A stretch of 64,000 bases of DNA from Pseudomonas kilonensis (GTDB lineage: Bacteria; Pseudomonadota; Gammaproteobacteria; Pseudomonadales; Pseudomonadaceae), in assembly GCF_001269885.1 (NCBI RefSeq), contig NZ_LHVH01000006.1:1-64000 (forward strand), given 5' to 3'. The notes under the pieces were generated by a model, which was not told the DNA's origin, ran no database searches, and saw only the letters and a list, made by a program, of their open reading frames with translations. Shown here one piece after another: positions 8,199 through 17,327 of the stretch; the first letter of the stretch is position 1, and each line of letters begins with the position of its first letter. A program made the translations under genes and the position numbers.

Positions 8199-10019
8199 GT
8201 GATCGAAAATCTACGCAACATCGCCATCATTGCTCACGTTGACCATGGTAAGACCACCCTGGTAGACAAACTCTTGCGTCAATCCGGCACCCTGGAGCGC
8301 AACGAGCTCAACGACGAGCGCGTGATGGACTCCAACGACCAGGAAAAAGAGCGCGGTATTACCATCCTGGCGAAAAACACCGCCATCAACTGGAATGGCT
8401 ACCACATCAACATCGTGGACACCCCGGGCCACGCCGACTTCGGTGGTGAAGTAGAGCGCGTGATGTCGATGGTCGACTCCGTGCTGCTGCTGGTTGACGC
8501 TCAAGACGGCCCTATGCCGCAAACCCGTTTCGTGACCAAGAAGGCTTTCGAAGCCGGTCTGCGTCCGATCGTGGTGATCAACAAGGTTGACCGTCCAGGC
8601 GCGCGTCCGGACTGGGTTCTGGACCAGATCTTCGACCTGTTCGACAACCTGGGTGCCACCGAAGAACAGCTGGACTTCAAAGTCGTCTACGCCTCGGCCC
8701 TGAACGGTATTGCCGGTCTGGACCACACCGCCATGGCTGAAGACATGACCCCGCTGTACCAGTCGATCGTCGACGACGTACCAGCACCGAAAGTCGACCG
8801 TGACGGTCCGTTCCAGATGCAGATCTCGGCACTGGACTACAACAGCTTCCTGGGTGTTATCGGTGTTGGCCGTATCGCCCGTGGTCGCATCAAGCCGAAC
8901 ACCCCGGTGGTTGCCATCGACGCCGACGGCAAGAAGCGCAACGGTCGTATCCTCAAGCTGATGGGTCACCACGGCCTGCACCGCATCGACGTTGAAGAAG
9001 CAGCGGCCGGCGACATCGTCTGCATCAGCGGCTTCGAGCAACTGTTCATCTCCGACACCCTGTGCGACCCACTGAACGTCGAAGCGATGAAGCCGTTGAC
9101 CGTCGACGAGCCAACCGTTTCCATGACCTTCCAGGTCAACGACTCGCCATTCTGCGGTAAAGAAGGCAAGTTCGTGACCAGCCGTAACATCAAGGAACGC
9201 CTGGACAAAGAGCTGCTCTACAACGTGGCACTGCGCGTTGAAGAAGGCGACTCGGCCGACAAGTTCAAGGTCTCCGGCCGTGGTGAGCTGCACCTCTCGG
9301 TACTGATCGAAACCATGCGTCGCGAAGGCTTCGAAATGGGTGTGGGCCGTCCTGAAGTGATCATCCGCATGGTTGATGGCGTCAAGCACGAACCGTACGA
9401 AAACGTGACCATCGACCTGCCGGAAGAATCCCAGGGCGCGATCATGGAACAAATGGGCCTGCGTAAAGGCGACCTGACCAACATGGTTCCGGATGGCAAG
9501 GGCCGTGTGCGCCTTGAGTACAACATCCCGGCTCGTGGCCTGATCGGTTTCCGTAACGAGTTCCTGACCCTGACCTCCGGTGGCGGCATCCTGACTTCGA
9601 TCTTCGATCGTTACGACGTGATGAAGTCCGGCGACATGTCTGGCCGTCAGAACGGTGTCCTGGTATCGGTTGCGACCGGCAAGGCACTGACCTACTCGCT
9701 GGAAACCCTGCAAGCGCGCGGCAAGCTGTTCGTCGAGCACGGCCAGGATATCTACGAAGGTCAAATCGTCGGCCTGAACAGCCGCGACAACGACCTGGGC
9801 GTGAACCCAACCAAAGGCAAGAAGCTCGACAACATGCGTGCTTCGGGCAAAGACGAAACCATCGCCCTGGTTCCGCCGGTCAAGTTCACCCTGGAGCAAG
9901 CTCTGGAGTTCGTGCAGGAAGACGAGCTGTGTGAAGTGACGCCTAAGTCCATCCGTCTTCGCAAGAAGATCCTGGGCGAAAGCGAGCGTACCCGCGCTGC
10001 CAAGAAAAGCGGCAACTGA
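8199..10019 (+). CDS. typA: Ribosome-associated GTPase TypA/BipA
   Basis: This 606-aa translational GTPase, related to EF-G, acts in 50S ribosome assembly and stress or low-temperature growth. It carries G1 [10 protein letters not shown]3 [12 protein letters not shown] and G4 NKVDR motifs, followed by the EF-Tu domain 2, EF-G C-terminal and BipA-specific C-terminal regions. It starts with GTG at 8199. It is monocistronic and ends in a strong terminator. Coding usage is highly biased, which suggests strong expression. Confidence 0.97.
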   Translation: MIENLRNIAIIAHVDHGKTTLVDKLLRQSGTLERNELNDERVMDSNDQEKERGITILAKNTAINWNGYHINIVDTPGHADFGGEVERVMSMVDSVLLLVDAQDGPMPQTRFVTKKAFEAGLRPIVVINKVDRPGARPDWVLDQIFDLFDNLGATEEQLDFKVVYASALNGIAGLDHTAMAEDMTPLYQSIVDDVPAPKVDRDGPFQMQISALDYNSFLGVIGVGRIARGRIKPNTPVVAIDADGKKRNGRILKLMGHHGLHRIDVEEAAAGDIVCISGFEQLFISDTLCDPLNVEAMKPLTVDEPTVSMTFQVNDSPFCGKEGKFVTSRNIKERLDKELLYNVALRVEEGDSADKFKVSGRGELHLSVLIETMRREGFEMGVGRPEVIIRMVDGVKHEPYENVTIDLPEESQGAIMEQMGLRKGDLTNMVPDGKGRVRLEYNIPARGLIGFRNEFLTLTSGGGILTSIFDRYDVMKSGDMSGRQNGVLVSVATGKALTYSLETLQARGKLFVEHGQDIYEGQIVGLNSRDNDLGVNPTKGKKLDNMRASGKDETIALVPPVKFTLEQALEFVQEDELCEVTPKSIRLRKKILGESERTRAAKKSGN

Positions 10020-10040
10020 GTTTCGACTTAGTTAGCAGCT

Positions 10041-10080
10041 AAAAAAACGCCCCCGGTCGTGAGATCGGGGGCGTTTTTTT
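10041..10080 (+). terminator. Rho-independent terminator of typA
   Basis: The stem ACGCCCCCG...CGGGGGCGT is flanked by an A run and a seven-base T run. It lies about 20 bases after the typA stop and could work in both directions. Confidence 0.93.
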
Positions 10081-10115
10081 ATGCCTGGAAATTATTGGGT
10101 GTCTGATAGGGCCCC

Positions 10116-10208
10116 TTCGCGAGCAAGCCCGCTCCCACAGTGGATCTTCAGTGGACACAGATTTTGTATCCGCCGTAGATCCATTGTGGGAGCGGGCTTG
10201 CTCGCGAA
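10116..10208. repeat. REPIN in tail-to-tail arrangement
   Basis: The REP halves are ordered ttcgcgagcaagcccgctcc first and gagcgggcttgctcgcgaa second. The inner ends pair through tggatc...gatcca. It is located between typA and the YkgJ-type gene. Confidence 0.88.
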
Positions 10209-10244
10209 AGCGATCTGCAAAACGCCGCAGAAACTAGCAGTCGA

Positions 10245-10685
10245 TCAGAATTTGTCCAACGTCCGCGGATTACGCTCGCGCTCCACTTCCTTGGGTTTGT
10301 AGGCGCAATAGCCCGGACGTGGCCCGACCCGTGGATGGTTGCGGCAGGTGTCCGGACGTTTCTCGTAAATGGTGCACAACCGGCTTTTGCGGTCCAGATA
10401 AAGGCAATCGTTGTTGCTCATGCGCTGGAGCGTGAAGATTTCCGACTTCTGGTTGTAGCGCTCGACGATCCCTTCCTTTTGCAGGCGCTTGGCGATGTTC
10501 TTCGGCGGGTCGCCCAGTTCGAACTCATCGACGATGCCGATGCGGATCAGGTCCTTGATCTTGACCTCCACCGGCAGCGTGCAGCAGCTCGACACGCAGG
10601 AACCGCACATCGGGGCGGAGTACTTGGCCCAGGTATCGAGTCGGTCGATCTCCGCGGCGGCGATCAGGTTGGGCTTCATCATCAC
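10245..10685 (-). CDS. YkgJ family cysteine-cluster protein
   Basis: This small protein (about 146 aa) has a conserved cysteine pattern: CGSCVSSCC near the N terminus, then C-L-Y, C-T-I-Y, C-R-N-H and Y-C-A-Y further on. This is the zinc/iron-chelating YkgJ pattern (UPF0153-like). Its function is not established; metal binding is expected. The start region is GTG-ATG-ATG, and any of the three codons could be used. No operon partner is visible. Confidence 0.85.
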   Translation of the reverse strand: MMMKPNLIAAAEIDRLDTWAKYSAPMCGSCVSSCCTLPVEVKIKDLIRIGIVDEFELGDPPKNIAKRLQKEGIVERYNQKSEIFTLQRMSNNDCLYLDRKSRLCTIYEKRPDTCRNHPRVGPRPGYCAYKPKEVERERNPRTLDKF

Positions 10686-10935
10686 GGTTTACCAGCATGC
10701 ATCAGGGCGCGCGATCATACCGGGACTGGTGAAATTTTGAACGACCATCCGCCAGTTTTTTTTCATCCCGGCCAAACCTGCCCGGATCGGCACGGCCCCT
10801 GCATTCATTCGACCATCCGGCAATTCCATGGCGATGATTCTCCGACACTCGGGGAAATCCACCGAACCAAGAGCCTGTACCGTCTGTCAGACCGTCTAGG
10901 CTCAGACAATTCCATGCTCGTTCGAGGTCTTATCA

Positions 10936-13386
10936 ATGACTCAAGAACCACTTGTTCGCGAAGCCGAAGTTGCCGCATTTCGCGACGCCGTGTTGACCAA
11001 ACTCACTTATGCCGTCGGCAAGGATCCGGATCATGCGTTTGATCACGACTGGTTCGAAGCCATTGCCCTCGCCGCCCGCGACCACATGGTCGATCACTGG
11101 ATGGACCACACGCGACAGATCTACCGCAAGGGCCAGAAGCGCGTTTATTACCTCTCCCTGGAATTTCTCATCGGTCGCTTGCTCTACGACAGCCTGAGCA
11201 ACCTCGGCCTGCTGGATACCGCCCGCGAAGCCCTGACCGAGTTGGGCGTGGACCTGGAGCGCATCCGTCTGCTCGAGCCGGATGCGGCGTTGGGCAACGG
11301 TGGCCTTGGCCGCTTGGCCGCATGTTTCATGGAGAGCATGTCGACCCTGGGCATCGCCGGCCATGGCTACGGTATTCGTTATGAACACGGCCTGTTCCGC
11401 CAGGCGATCGTCGACGGCTGGCAGCAGGAGCAGACCGAACACTGGCTGGATTTCGGCAACCCGTGGGAGTTCGAGCGGCCGGAGGTGGTCTACCCGATCG
11501 GCTTTGGCGGTGGCGTCGAGACCGTGACCGATGAGGCGGGTAAAACCCGGCAAGTCTGGTCCCCGGCCGAAACCGTGCGGGCCATCGCCTATGACACACC
11601 CGTGGTGGGCTGGCGCGGTGCCAGCGTCAACACCCTGCGCCTGTGGCGTGCCCGCGCCGTGGAAGACCTGCACCTGGAGCGCTTCAACGCTGGCGACCAC
11701 CTGGGCGCGGTAGCCGAAGTGGCCCGGGCCGAAAGTATTTCCCGCGTGCTGTACCCGGCCGACAGCACTGAGGCTGGCCAGGAACTGCGCCTGCGCCAGG
11801 AGTACTTCTTCGTGGCCGCCTCGCTGCAGGACCTGCTGCGTCGTCATCGCAACATGCACACCTCGGTGCTGACCCTGGGCGACCACGCGGCGATCCAGCT
11901 CAACGACACTCACCCATCCATTGCCGTGGCCGAGCTGATGCGGCAACTGGTGGACGTCTACGACGTGGCGTGGGACGCGGCCTGGCAGATCACCCAGGAC
12001 ACACTGTCCTACACCAACCACACGTTGCTGCCCGAAGCCCTGGAAACCTGGCCGGTGGGGCTGATGGAGCGCATGTTGCCCCGGCACATGCAGATCATCT
12101 ACCTGATCAACGCCCAGCACATCGATTCGTTGCGAGCCAAGGGCGTGCACGATTTTGATGTGCTGCGTTCGGTTTCGCTGATCGAAGAGGACAACGGTCG
12201 CCGGGTGCGCATGGGCAACCTGGCATTCCTCGGTTCCCACAGCGTCAACGGTGTGTCCGGGTTGCATACCCAACTGATGCGCAGCACGGTGTTTTCCGAG
12301 CTGCACAAGCTCTATCCGGATCGGATCAACAACAAGACCAACGGCATCACCTTCCGCCGCTGGTTGTTCCAGGCCAACGCCGAATTGACCTCGATGATGG
12401 TCGACGCCCTCGGCCCGAGCGTGCTCGACAACCCCGAGGAGCGCCTGATCGAACTGGAGCCGTTTGCCGACAAGCCGGCGTTTCGCAAGCTGTTCGCCGA
12501 GCAGCGCTTGCACAGCAAGAAGGCCCTGGCTTATCTGATCCACGAGCGCCTGGGCATCGCCGTGAACCCGGCGGCGATGTTCGACGTGCAGGTCAAGCGG
12601 ATCCACGAGTACAAGCGCCAGTTGCTCAACTTGATGCACACCGTGGCGCTGTACCAGGCGATCCGCGCCGAGCCGGAAGTGGACTGGGTGCCGCGGGTGA
12701 AGATCTTCGCCGGCAAGGCCGCCGCCAGTTATCACCAGGCCAAGCTGATCATCAAGCTGACCAACGACATCGCCCGGGTGGTGAACAACGACCCGACCGT
12801 GCGTGGCCTGCTCAAAGTGGTGTTCCTGCCCAACTACAACGTCAGCCTGGCCGAAAGCATCATCCCGGCGGCGGACCTGTCGGAGCAGATCTCCACGGCC
12901 GGTTTCGAAGCATCGGGCACCAGCAACATGAAGTTCGGCCTCAACGGCGCACTGACCATCGGCACCATGGACGGCGCCAACGTGGAGATGCATGAGCGCG
13001 TCGGCGGTGAGCACATGTTCATCTTCGGCCTGACTGCCGAGCAGGTGGAGGCCCGCAAGCAAAACGGTGAGTTCAGCGCCGCGCCGGACATCGCCGCGTC
13101 CCATCGGCTCAATGATGTGCTGCAGGCGATTCGTGGCGGAGTGTTCTCGCCGGATGATCCGATGCGCTACGCCGGGCTCGTGGACTCGTTGGTCGATTAC
13201 GATCGCTTCCTGGTCTGCGCCGACTTCGACTCGTACTGGAACGCCCAGGCCAAGGTCGAAGAGCGTTGGCATGACTCCAAGCAATGGTGGCGTTCGGCGG
13301 TGCTCAACACCGCGCGCATGGGCTGGTTCTCTTCGGATCGGACCATCCGTGAGTACGCGACCGACATCTGGAAAGCCCTGGAGTAG
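10936..13386 (+). CDS. glgP: Glycogen/maltodextrin phosphorylase
   Basis: GlgP (816 aa) degrades alpha-1,4-glucans by phosphorolysis to glucose-1-phosphate. The PLP-binding lysine lies in the family motif EASGTSNMKFGLNG. Other conserved blocks are NGGLGRLAACFMES in the N-terminal domain and VKRIHEYKRQLLN in the C-terminal domain. Length is normal for bacterial enzymes. No other glycogen genes are adjacent in the window. It is preceded by about 250 bp with no gene and followed by a hairpin. Confidence 0.96.
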   Translation: MTQEPLVREAEVAAFRDAVLTKLTYAVGKDPDHAFDHDWFEAIALAARDHMVDHWMDHTRQIYRKGQKRVYYLSLEFLIGRLLYDSLSNLGLLDTAREALTELGVDLERIRLLEPDAALGNGGLGRLAACFMESMSTLGIAGHGYGIRYEHGLFRQAIVDGWQQEQTEHWLDFGNPWEFERPEVVYPIGFGGGVETVTDEAGKTRQVWSPAETVRAIAYDTPVVGWRGASVNTLRLWRARAVEDLHLERFNAGDHLGAVAEVARAESISRVLYPADSTEAGQELRLRQEYFFVAASLQDLLRRHRNMHTSVLTLGDHAAIQLNDTHPSIAVAELMRQLVDVYDVAWDAAWQITQDTLSYTNHTLLPEALETWPVGLMERMLPRHMQIIYLINAQHIDSLRAKGVHDFDVLRSVSLIEEDNGRRVRMGNLAFLGSHSVNGVSGLHTQLMRSTVFSELHKLYPDRINNKTNGITFRRWLFQANAELTSMMVDALGPSVLDNPEERLIELEPFADKPAFRKLFAEQRLHSKKALAYLIHERLGIAVNPAAMFDVQVKRIHEYKRQLLNLMHTVALYQAIRAEPEVDWVPRVKIFAGKAAASYHQAKLIIKLTNDIARVVNNDPTVRGLLKVVFLPNYNVSLAESIIPAADLSEQISTAGFEASGTSNMKFGLNGALTIGTMDGANVEMHERVGGEHMFIFGLTAEQVEARKQNGEFSAAPDIAASHRLNDVLQAIRGGVFSPDDPMRYAGLVDSLVDYDRFLVCADFDSYWNAQAKVEERWHDSKQWWRSAVLNTARMGWFSSDRTIREYATDIWKALE

Positions 13387-13408
13387 CATTTGCTGTAAGA
13401 AATGTGAG

Positions 13409-13434
13409 CGAAGCCCAACGGCGGTTGGGCTTCG
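13409..13434 (+). terminator. Hairpin after glgP
   Basis: An 11-base perfect stem (CGAAGCCCAAC/GTTGGGCTTCG) surrounds a GGCG loop, 22 bases past the glgP stop. It lacks a long T run, so termination strength is uncertain. Confidence 0.6.
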
Positions 13435-13504
13435 TCGATATACTAGGCGCCAGTTTCGCCGGGCTATGTGGCCGGGCTCAGCACTGGAAGTGCCAACAAT
13501 CCAA

Positions 13505-13621
13505 TGTGGGAGCGAGCTGTGTGGGAGCAAGGCTTGCCCGCGATGAAAACGCCGCGGTCTCTTGAGGACCGCAGCGCCCGGATCGCGAGCAAGCTTTGCT
13601 CCCACACAGCTCGCTCCCACA
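13505..13621. repeat. Nested double REPIN (117 bp), copy 1
   Basis: An outer half-REP (tgtgggagcgagct) is joined to an inner REPIN (tgtgggagcaaggcttgccc...). The whole unit closes with the exact reverse complement (ttgctcccaca-c-agctcgctcccaca). It is one long palindrome with a central gcggtc-tcttgag-gaccgc stem. A near-identical copy lies at 63598-63714. Confidence 0.93.
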
Positions 13622-13703
13622 GGGTTTAGGGGTTTCCACTAGACTGATCCAGGCACCGCATCACCCCGGTTACGCCCGCACGGGCCGCTTAGGGATATCG
13701 ACC

Positions 13704-16700
13704 ATGCAATGGATCTTGACGCTGTTGGGCCTGGCACTCGGCTGGGTGGTGGACGAGTCGTTCGCCGATGCGCTGATAGGCGCGCTGGTGGGGCTTGGCA
13801 TCGCTCAGTCGTTTCGATTGGGGCGCCTGGGTATCCAGGCGGCCAAGCAACAGATCTTGTTGCAAGAGGCCCAGCAGAGCTTGCTCACGTTGGAGGCACG
13901 GCTGGCAGTGTTCGAGCGCGGAGCCGTTGCCGCATCGAGTGAGCCTGCGCCAGCGCCCGAGGTTGTCGTGCCCCAGGCCGCGAAGCCCGAAGCGCGCACC
14001 GAGCCAGAGCTGGTCTGGGAGTTGCCGCCAGATCTCGAGCCCGTTCCCACGATGGCCACCCAAGCCAGCCAGCCGTTGCCCGATGACGTTTGGAAACCCG
14101 CGCCAACCACGTCCAGTCGGCGTGCCGACCGCGACTTCACCCCGTTGCCCCTGGAACCGAGGGTTTCGAAACCCGCGGCCCCCCGTGGCCCGAATCTGTT
14201 CGACCGCGCCGTGATTGGCGCGCGCAACTGGCTGTTCGGTGGCAACACGGTGCTGCGGGTCGGCGTGGTGCTGTTGTTCCTCGGCCTGGCGTTTTTGCTG
14301 CGCTATGCCACCGAAGGCATGGTGGTGCCGATCGAGTTGCGTTACGCCGGCGTCGCGGCCAGTGCGTTGGGCCTGTTGGGCCTGGGCTGGTGGTTGCGCC
14401 AACGCAACAGCAACTATGCGCTTATGCTCCAGGGCACCGGGATCGCGGTGCTGTACCTGACGGTGTTCGCGGCCATGCGCCTGCATCCGTTGCTCGATTC
14501 CAAGGCGGCCCTGGGCTTGCTGGTCGCGGTGACGGTGTTCTCGGCAATCCTGGCGATTACCCAGAACGCCCTGGGCCTGGCTGCGGCTGCGGCGCTGGGC
14601 GGGTTTGCCGCGCCGATCCTGACCTCCACCGGCAGTGGCAACCACGTTGCGCTGTTCAGCTATTTCATCCTGCTCAACGCCGGCATCCTTGCGATTGCCT
14701 GGTTCAAGGCCTGGCGCCTGCTCAACCTGATCGGTTTTGTCGGCACCTTCGGCATCGGTTTCGCCTGGGGCATGCGTTCCTACACACCGGAACTGCTCTG
14801 GAGCACCGAACCGTTCCTGATCCTGTTCTTCCTCATCTACCTGGCGATTGGCTTGCTGTTTACCCGGCGCAAGTTGTTGGAAATGAGCGATGCTCCCGAG
14901 GGCGCCAGCCGCGATGTGCTGTTGCACTGGTCGGCGCGCAAGGGCGATTACGTGGACGGCACCATGCTGTTCGGCCCGCCGCTGGTGGGCTTCGGCTTGC
15001 AGTTCGCGTTGGTGCAGCATTTTGAGTTCGCCGCTGCGTTCAGCGCCCTGGCCCTGGGCATGATCTACATGGGCCTGGCGCGGGTATTGATGGGCGGTCG
15101 CGCCCTGCTGCTGGCGGAAACCTGCCTGGCCCTGGGGGTGATTTTTGCCAGCCTGGCGATCCCTTTGGGGCTCGATGCCCGTTGGACCGCAGCGGCGTGG
15201 GCCGTGGAGGGCGCAGGGATCTTCTGGCTGGGCCTGCGCCAGCAGCGCCCATTCGCCCGGGCTTTTGCCTTGTTGCTGCAGTTGGGCTCGGCACTGGCGT
15301 TCGTCAGTGAATTGCGTATCGGCGACGGCAGCCTGCTCGATGGGTCTGCGCTGGGCGCGTTGATGCTCGGCGGCGCCTTGCTGTTCACCTTCTACCAACT
15401 GCACAAGGCTGAGCCCGGACACAGCGCCCATTGGGAGCGCCAAGGCCTGCCGGTGCTGGCTGTGCTGGGGTTGAGTTTCCTCTATCTGCTGGCACCGCTG
15501 TTCTTCTTCACCCACGGCACCGCCATCGCCTGGGCCCTGGCTGGATTGGCAACGCTGTTTGTTGGCCTGCGCCTGCAGTCGCGCAGCTTCCTGTTCAGCG
15601 CATTTGGGGTGCAATTGCTCGGCGGCGCGCTGTTCCTGCTGCGCTTGCAAGGCGCCGAGGGGGATTCGGCGGCGGTGTTCAGCGCGGGCTGGAGCGGTTT
15701 GCTCAGCGCCTCGCTGATCGGCCTGGCGTTGATTGGCGGCATGTTGCTGGCGGCACGTGACGACATGGTGCGCAACGATGTCCGGTTGCTGCGCGGCTTG
15801 TCGGTGGTGTTGCTGGCGGGGCTGGTGCTGATCAACCTTGCGGTGCTGTTCGTCCTGCCGTGGCAAACGGCGAGCGGTGTGTGGGCGGCCAGCGGCCTGT
15901 TGATCATCTGGCTGAGCCTGTACCTGAAACAGCGCGTGAGTTTTGTCTTCGGCCTGCTGCTGCAACTGCTGGGCGGCGCGGCCTTCCTGACGGCAGGGCC
16001 GGCGCTGTTGGGGCCGCTCACTGCCGAGGATCTGCGACCCCTGGCCCATAGCGGCTTCTGGACGCCGCTGGTACTGGGGCTGGCCGCGCTGGTGGGCGCA
16101 TGGCGTCTGCAACGCGCGCACGCGGCGCAGGAACTGGATGCGTTGAGCTTGCAGCGCCTGTCCGAGCTGTTGCTGATCTGGGGCGCCGGTTGGTGGGCGC
16201 TGGCGTGGGTCAGCGAAGTATTGCGCTTTGCCCCGGCGAACCTGCAAGGCAGCTGGCTGCTGCTGGTCGCGGCGATCAGCGTGGCGGTATGGACGGTCTT
16301 GGCGCTGCGGTTGAAATGGCCGGCGCTGGGGCTGCTGTGCACCTTGCTGATTCCGGCGGCGGGCTGCGTGCTGGTAGCAACGTGGCACAGCCACTATCAC
16401 CCGGCCGCGAATTTCGGCTGGCTGGCCTGGCTGGCGGTATTTGCCGTGCATTTCCTGTCCCTGAAGCGCCTGGCTGCAACACTACCGGCCCAAGCACGCA
16501 GCACGGCCCATGTGCTCGGTTGCTGGTTGCTGATGGCGGTGTTGATGCTGGAGTTGCGTTACGGCCTGCTGTTGCTGTCCGAGCAGTACAACGCCTGGCG
16601 CTGGCTGGCCTGGGCGATCCTGCCAGGCCTTTACCTGGTGCTGATGGCCACGCCGCGTACCTTGCCGTGGCCGGTAGCGGCCCAACCGCGCGAATACCGT

Positions 16701-17327
16701 GTCTACGCGGCGGCGCCGATGGCGCTGTTGATGCTCGCTTGGTTCTGGCTGACCAACACCTTCAGTGATGGCAACTCAGAGCCGCTGCCGTATGTGCCGT
16801 TGCTCAATCCCTTGGAGCTGGGCCTGCTGTTCGCCTTGTTCGGCATCTATGTGTGGGCCCGCAACGCCGTGGCGCAATCGACGAACCGCTGGAGTCGCGT
16901 CGGGCACATCGCCCAGTTGATCGCCGGTGTGTCGCTGTTCGCGTTCTTCACGGCCCTGGTGATGCGCACTGCCCACCAGTGGATGGGTGTCCCGTACGAA
17001 CTGGATGCGCTGCTCGAGTCGATGTTCGTGCAGGCCGGCTTGTCCATTGTCTGGACCCTGATTGCCCTGGGCCTGATGATCGGGGGCCACCTGCGCCATC
17101 GTCGTGAAGTGTGGCTGATCGGTGCGGCGTTGATCGCCGTGGTCGTCGCCAAGTTGTTCTTTGTCGAATTGAGTAACCGTGGCGGTCTGGCGCGGATCGT
17201 GTCGTTTATCGGCGTGGGTGTGTTGCTATTGGTGGTGGGCTACTTCGCACCGCTGCCACCCAAGCGTCCGGAGACGGTCGCCGAGGATGAGCCGCCTATG
17301 CCTGTCAGTGAGGGAGTGTCATCTTGA
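13704..17327 (+). CDS. DUF2339 multi-pass membrane protein
   Basis: This very large inner-membrane protein has 1207 aa. A short N-terminal helix is followed by a coiled-coil/Pro-rich cytoplasmic segment (about residues 40-170). From about residue 180 there are more than twenty hydrophobic segments to the C terminus, the layout of the DUF2339 family. Function is unknown. I chose the ATG at 13704 (MQWILTLLGL) because upstream in-frame sequence runs through a REP palindrome. Its stop overlaps the start of the DUF3999 gene, so the two form an operon and probably a complex. Confidence 0.88.
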   Translation: MQWILTLLGLALGWVVDESFADALIGALVGLGIAQSFRLGRLGIQAAKQQILLQEAQQSLLTLEARLAVFERGAVAASSEPAPAPEVVVPQAAKPEARTEPELVWELPPDLEPVPTMATQASQPLPDDVWKPAPTTSSRRADRDFTPLPLEPRVSKPAAPRGPNLFDRAVIGARNWLFGGNTVLRVGVVLLFLGLAFLLRYATEGMVVPIELRYAGVAASALGLLGLGWWLRQRNSNYALMLQGTGIAVLYLTVFAAMRLHPLLDSKAALGLLVAVTVFSAILAITQNALGLAAAAALGGFAAPILTSTGSGNHVALFSYFILLNAGILAIAWFKAWRLLNLIGFVGTFGIGFAWGMRSYTPELLWSTEPFLILFFLIYLAIGLLFTRRKLLEMSDAPEGASRDVLLHWSARKGDYVDGTMLFGPPLVGFGLQFALVQHFEFAAAFSALALGMIYMGLARVLMGGRALLLAETCLALGVIFASLAIPLGLDARWTAAAWAVEGAGIFWLGLRQQRPFARAFALLLQLGSALAFVSELRIGDGSLLDGSALGALMLGGALLFTFYQLHKAEPGHSAHWERQGLPVLAVLGLSFLYLLAPLFFFTHGTAIAWALAGLATLFVGLRLQSRSFLFSAFGVQLLGGALFLLRLQGAEGDSAAVFSAGWSGLLSASLIGLALIGGMLLAARDDMVRNDVRLLRGLSVVLLAGLVLINLAVLFVLPWQTASGVWAASGLLIIWLSLYLKQRVSFVFGLLLQLLGGAAFLTAGPALLGPLTAEDLRPLAHSGFWTPLVLGLAALVGAWRLQRAHAAQELDALSLQRLSELLLIWGAGWWALAWVSEVLRFAPANLQGSWLLLVAAISVAVWTVLALRLKWPALGLLCTLLIPAAGCVLVATWHSHYHPAANFGWLAWLAVFAVHFLSLKRLAATLPAQARSTAHVLGCWLLMAVLMLELRYGLLLLSEQYNAWRWLAWAILPGLYLVLMATPRTLPWPVAAQPREYRVYAAAPMALLMLAWFWLTNTFSDGNSEPLPYVPLLNPLELGLLFALFGIYVWARNAVAQSTNRWSRVGHIAQLIAGVSLFAFFTALVMRTAHQWMGVPYELDALLESMFVQAGLSIVWTLIALGLMIGGHLRHRREVWLIGAALIAVVVAKLFFVELSNRGGLARIVSFIGVGVLLLVVGYFAPLPPKRPETVAEDEPPMPVSEGVSS

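Noticed and set aside
10933..13620. 895-codon open frame on the minus strand opposite glgP
   Set aside because: It is the antisense shadow of a well-supported phosphorylase; long antisense frames are normal in G+C-rich Pseudomonas DNA. The translation is low-complexity His/Gly/Val/Gln-rich with no family motif.
13689..16451. 920-codon Gln/Arg/Ala-rich frame opposite the DUF2339 gene
   Set aside because: Composition is the complement of Leu/Ala/Trp-rich membrane segments; there is no ribosome site or homology pattern.
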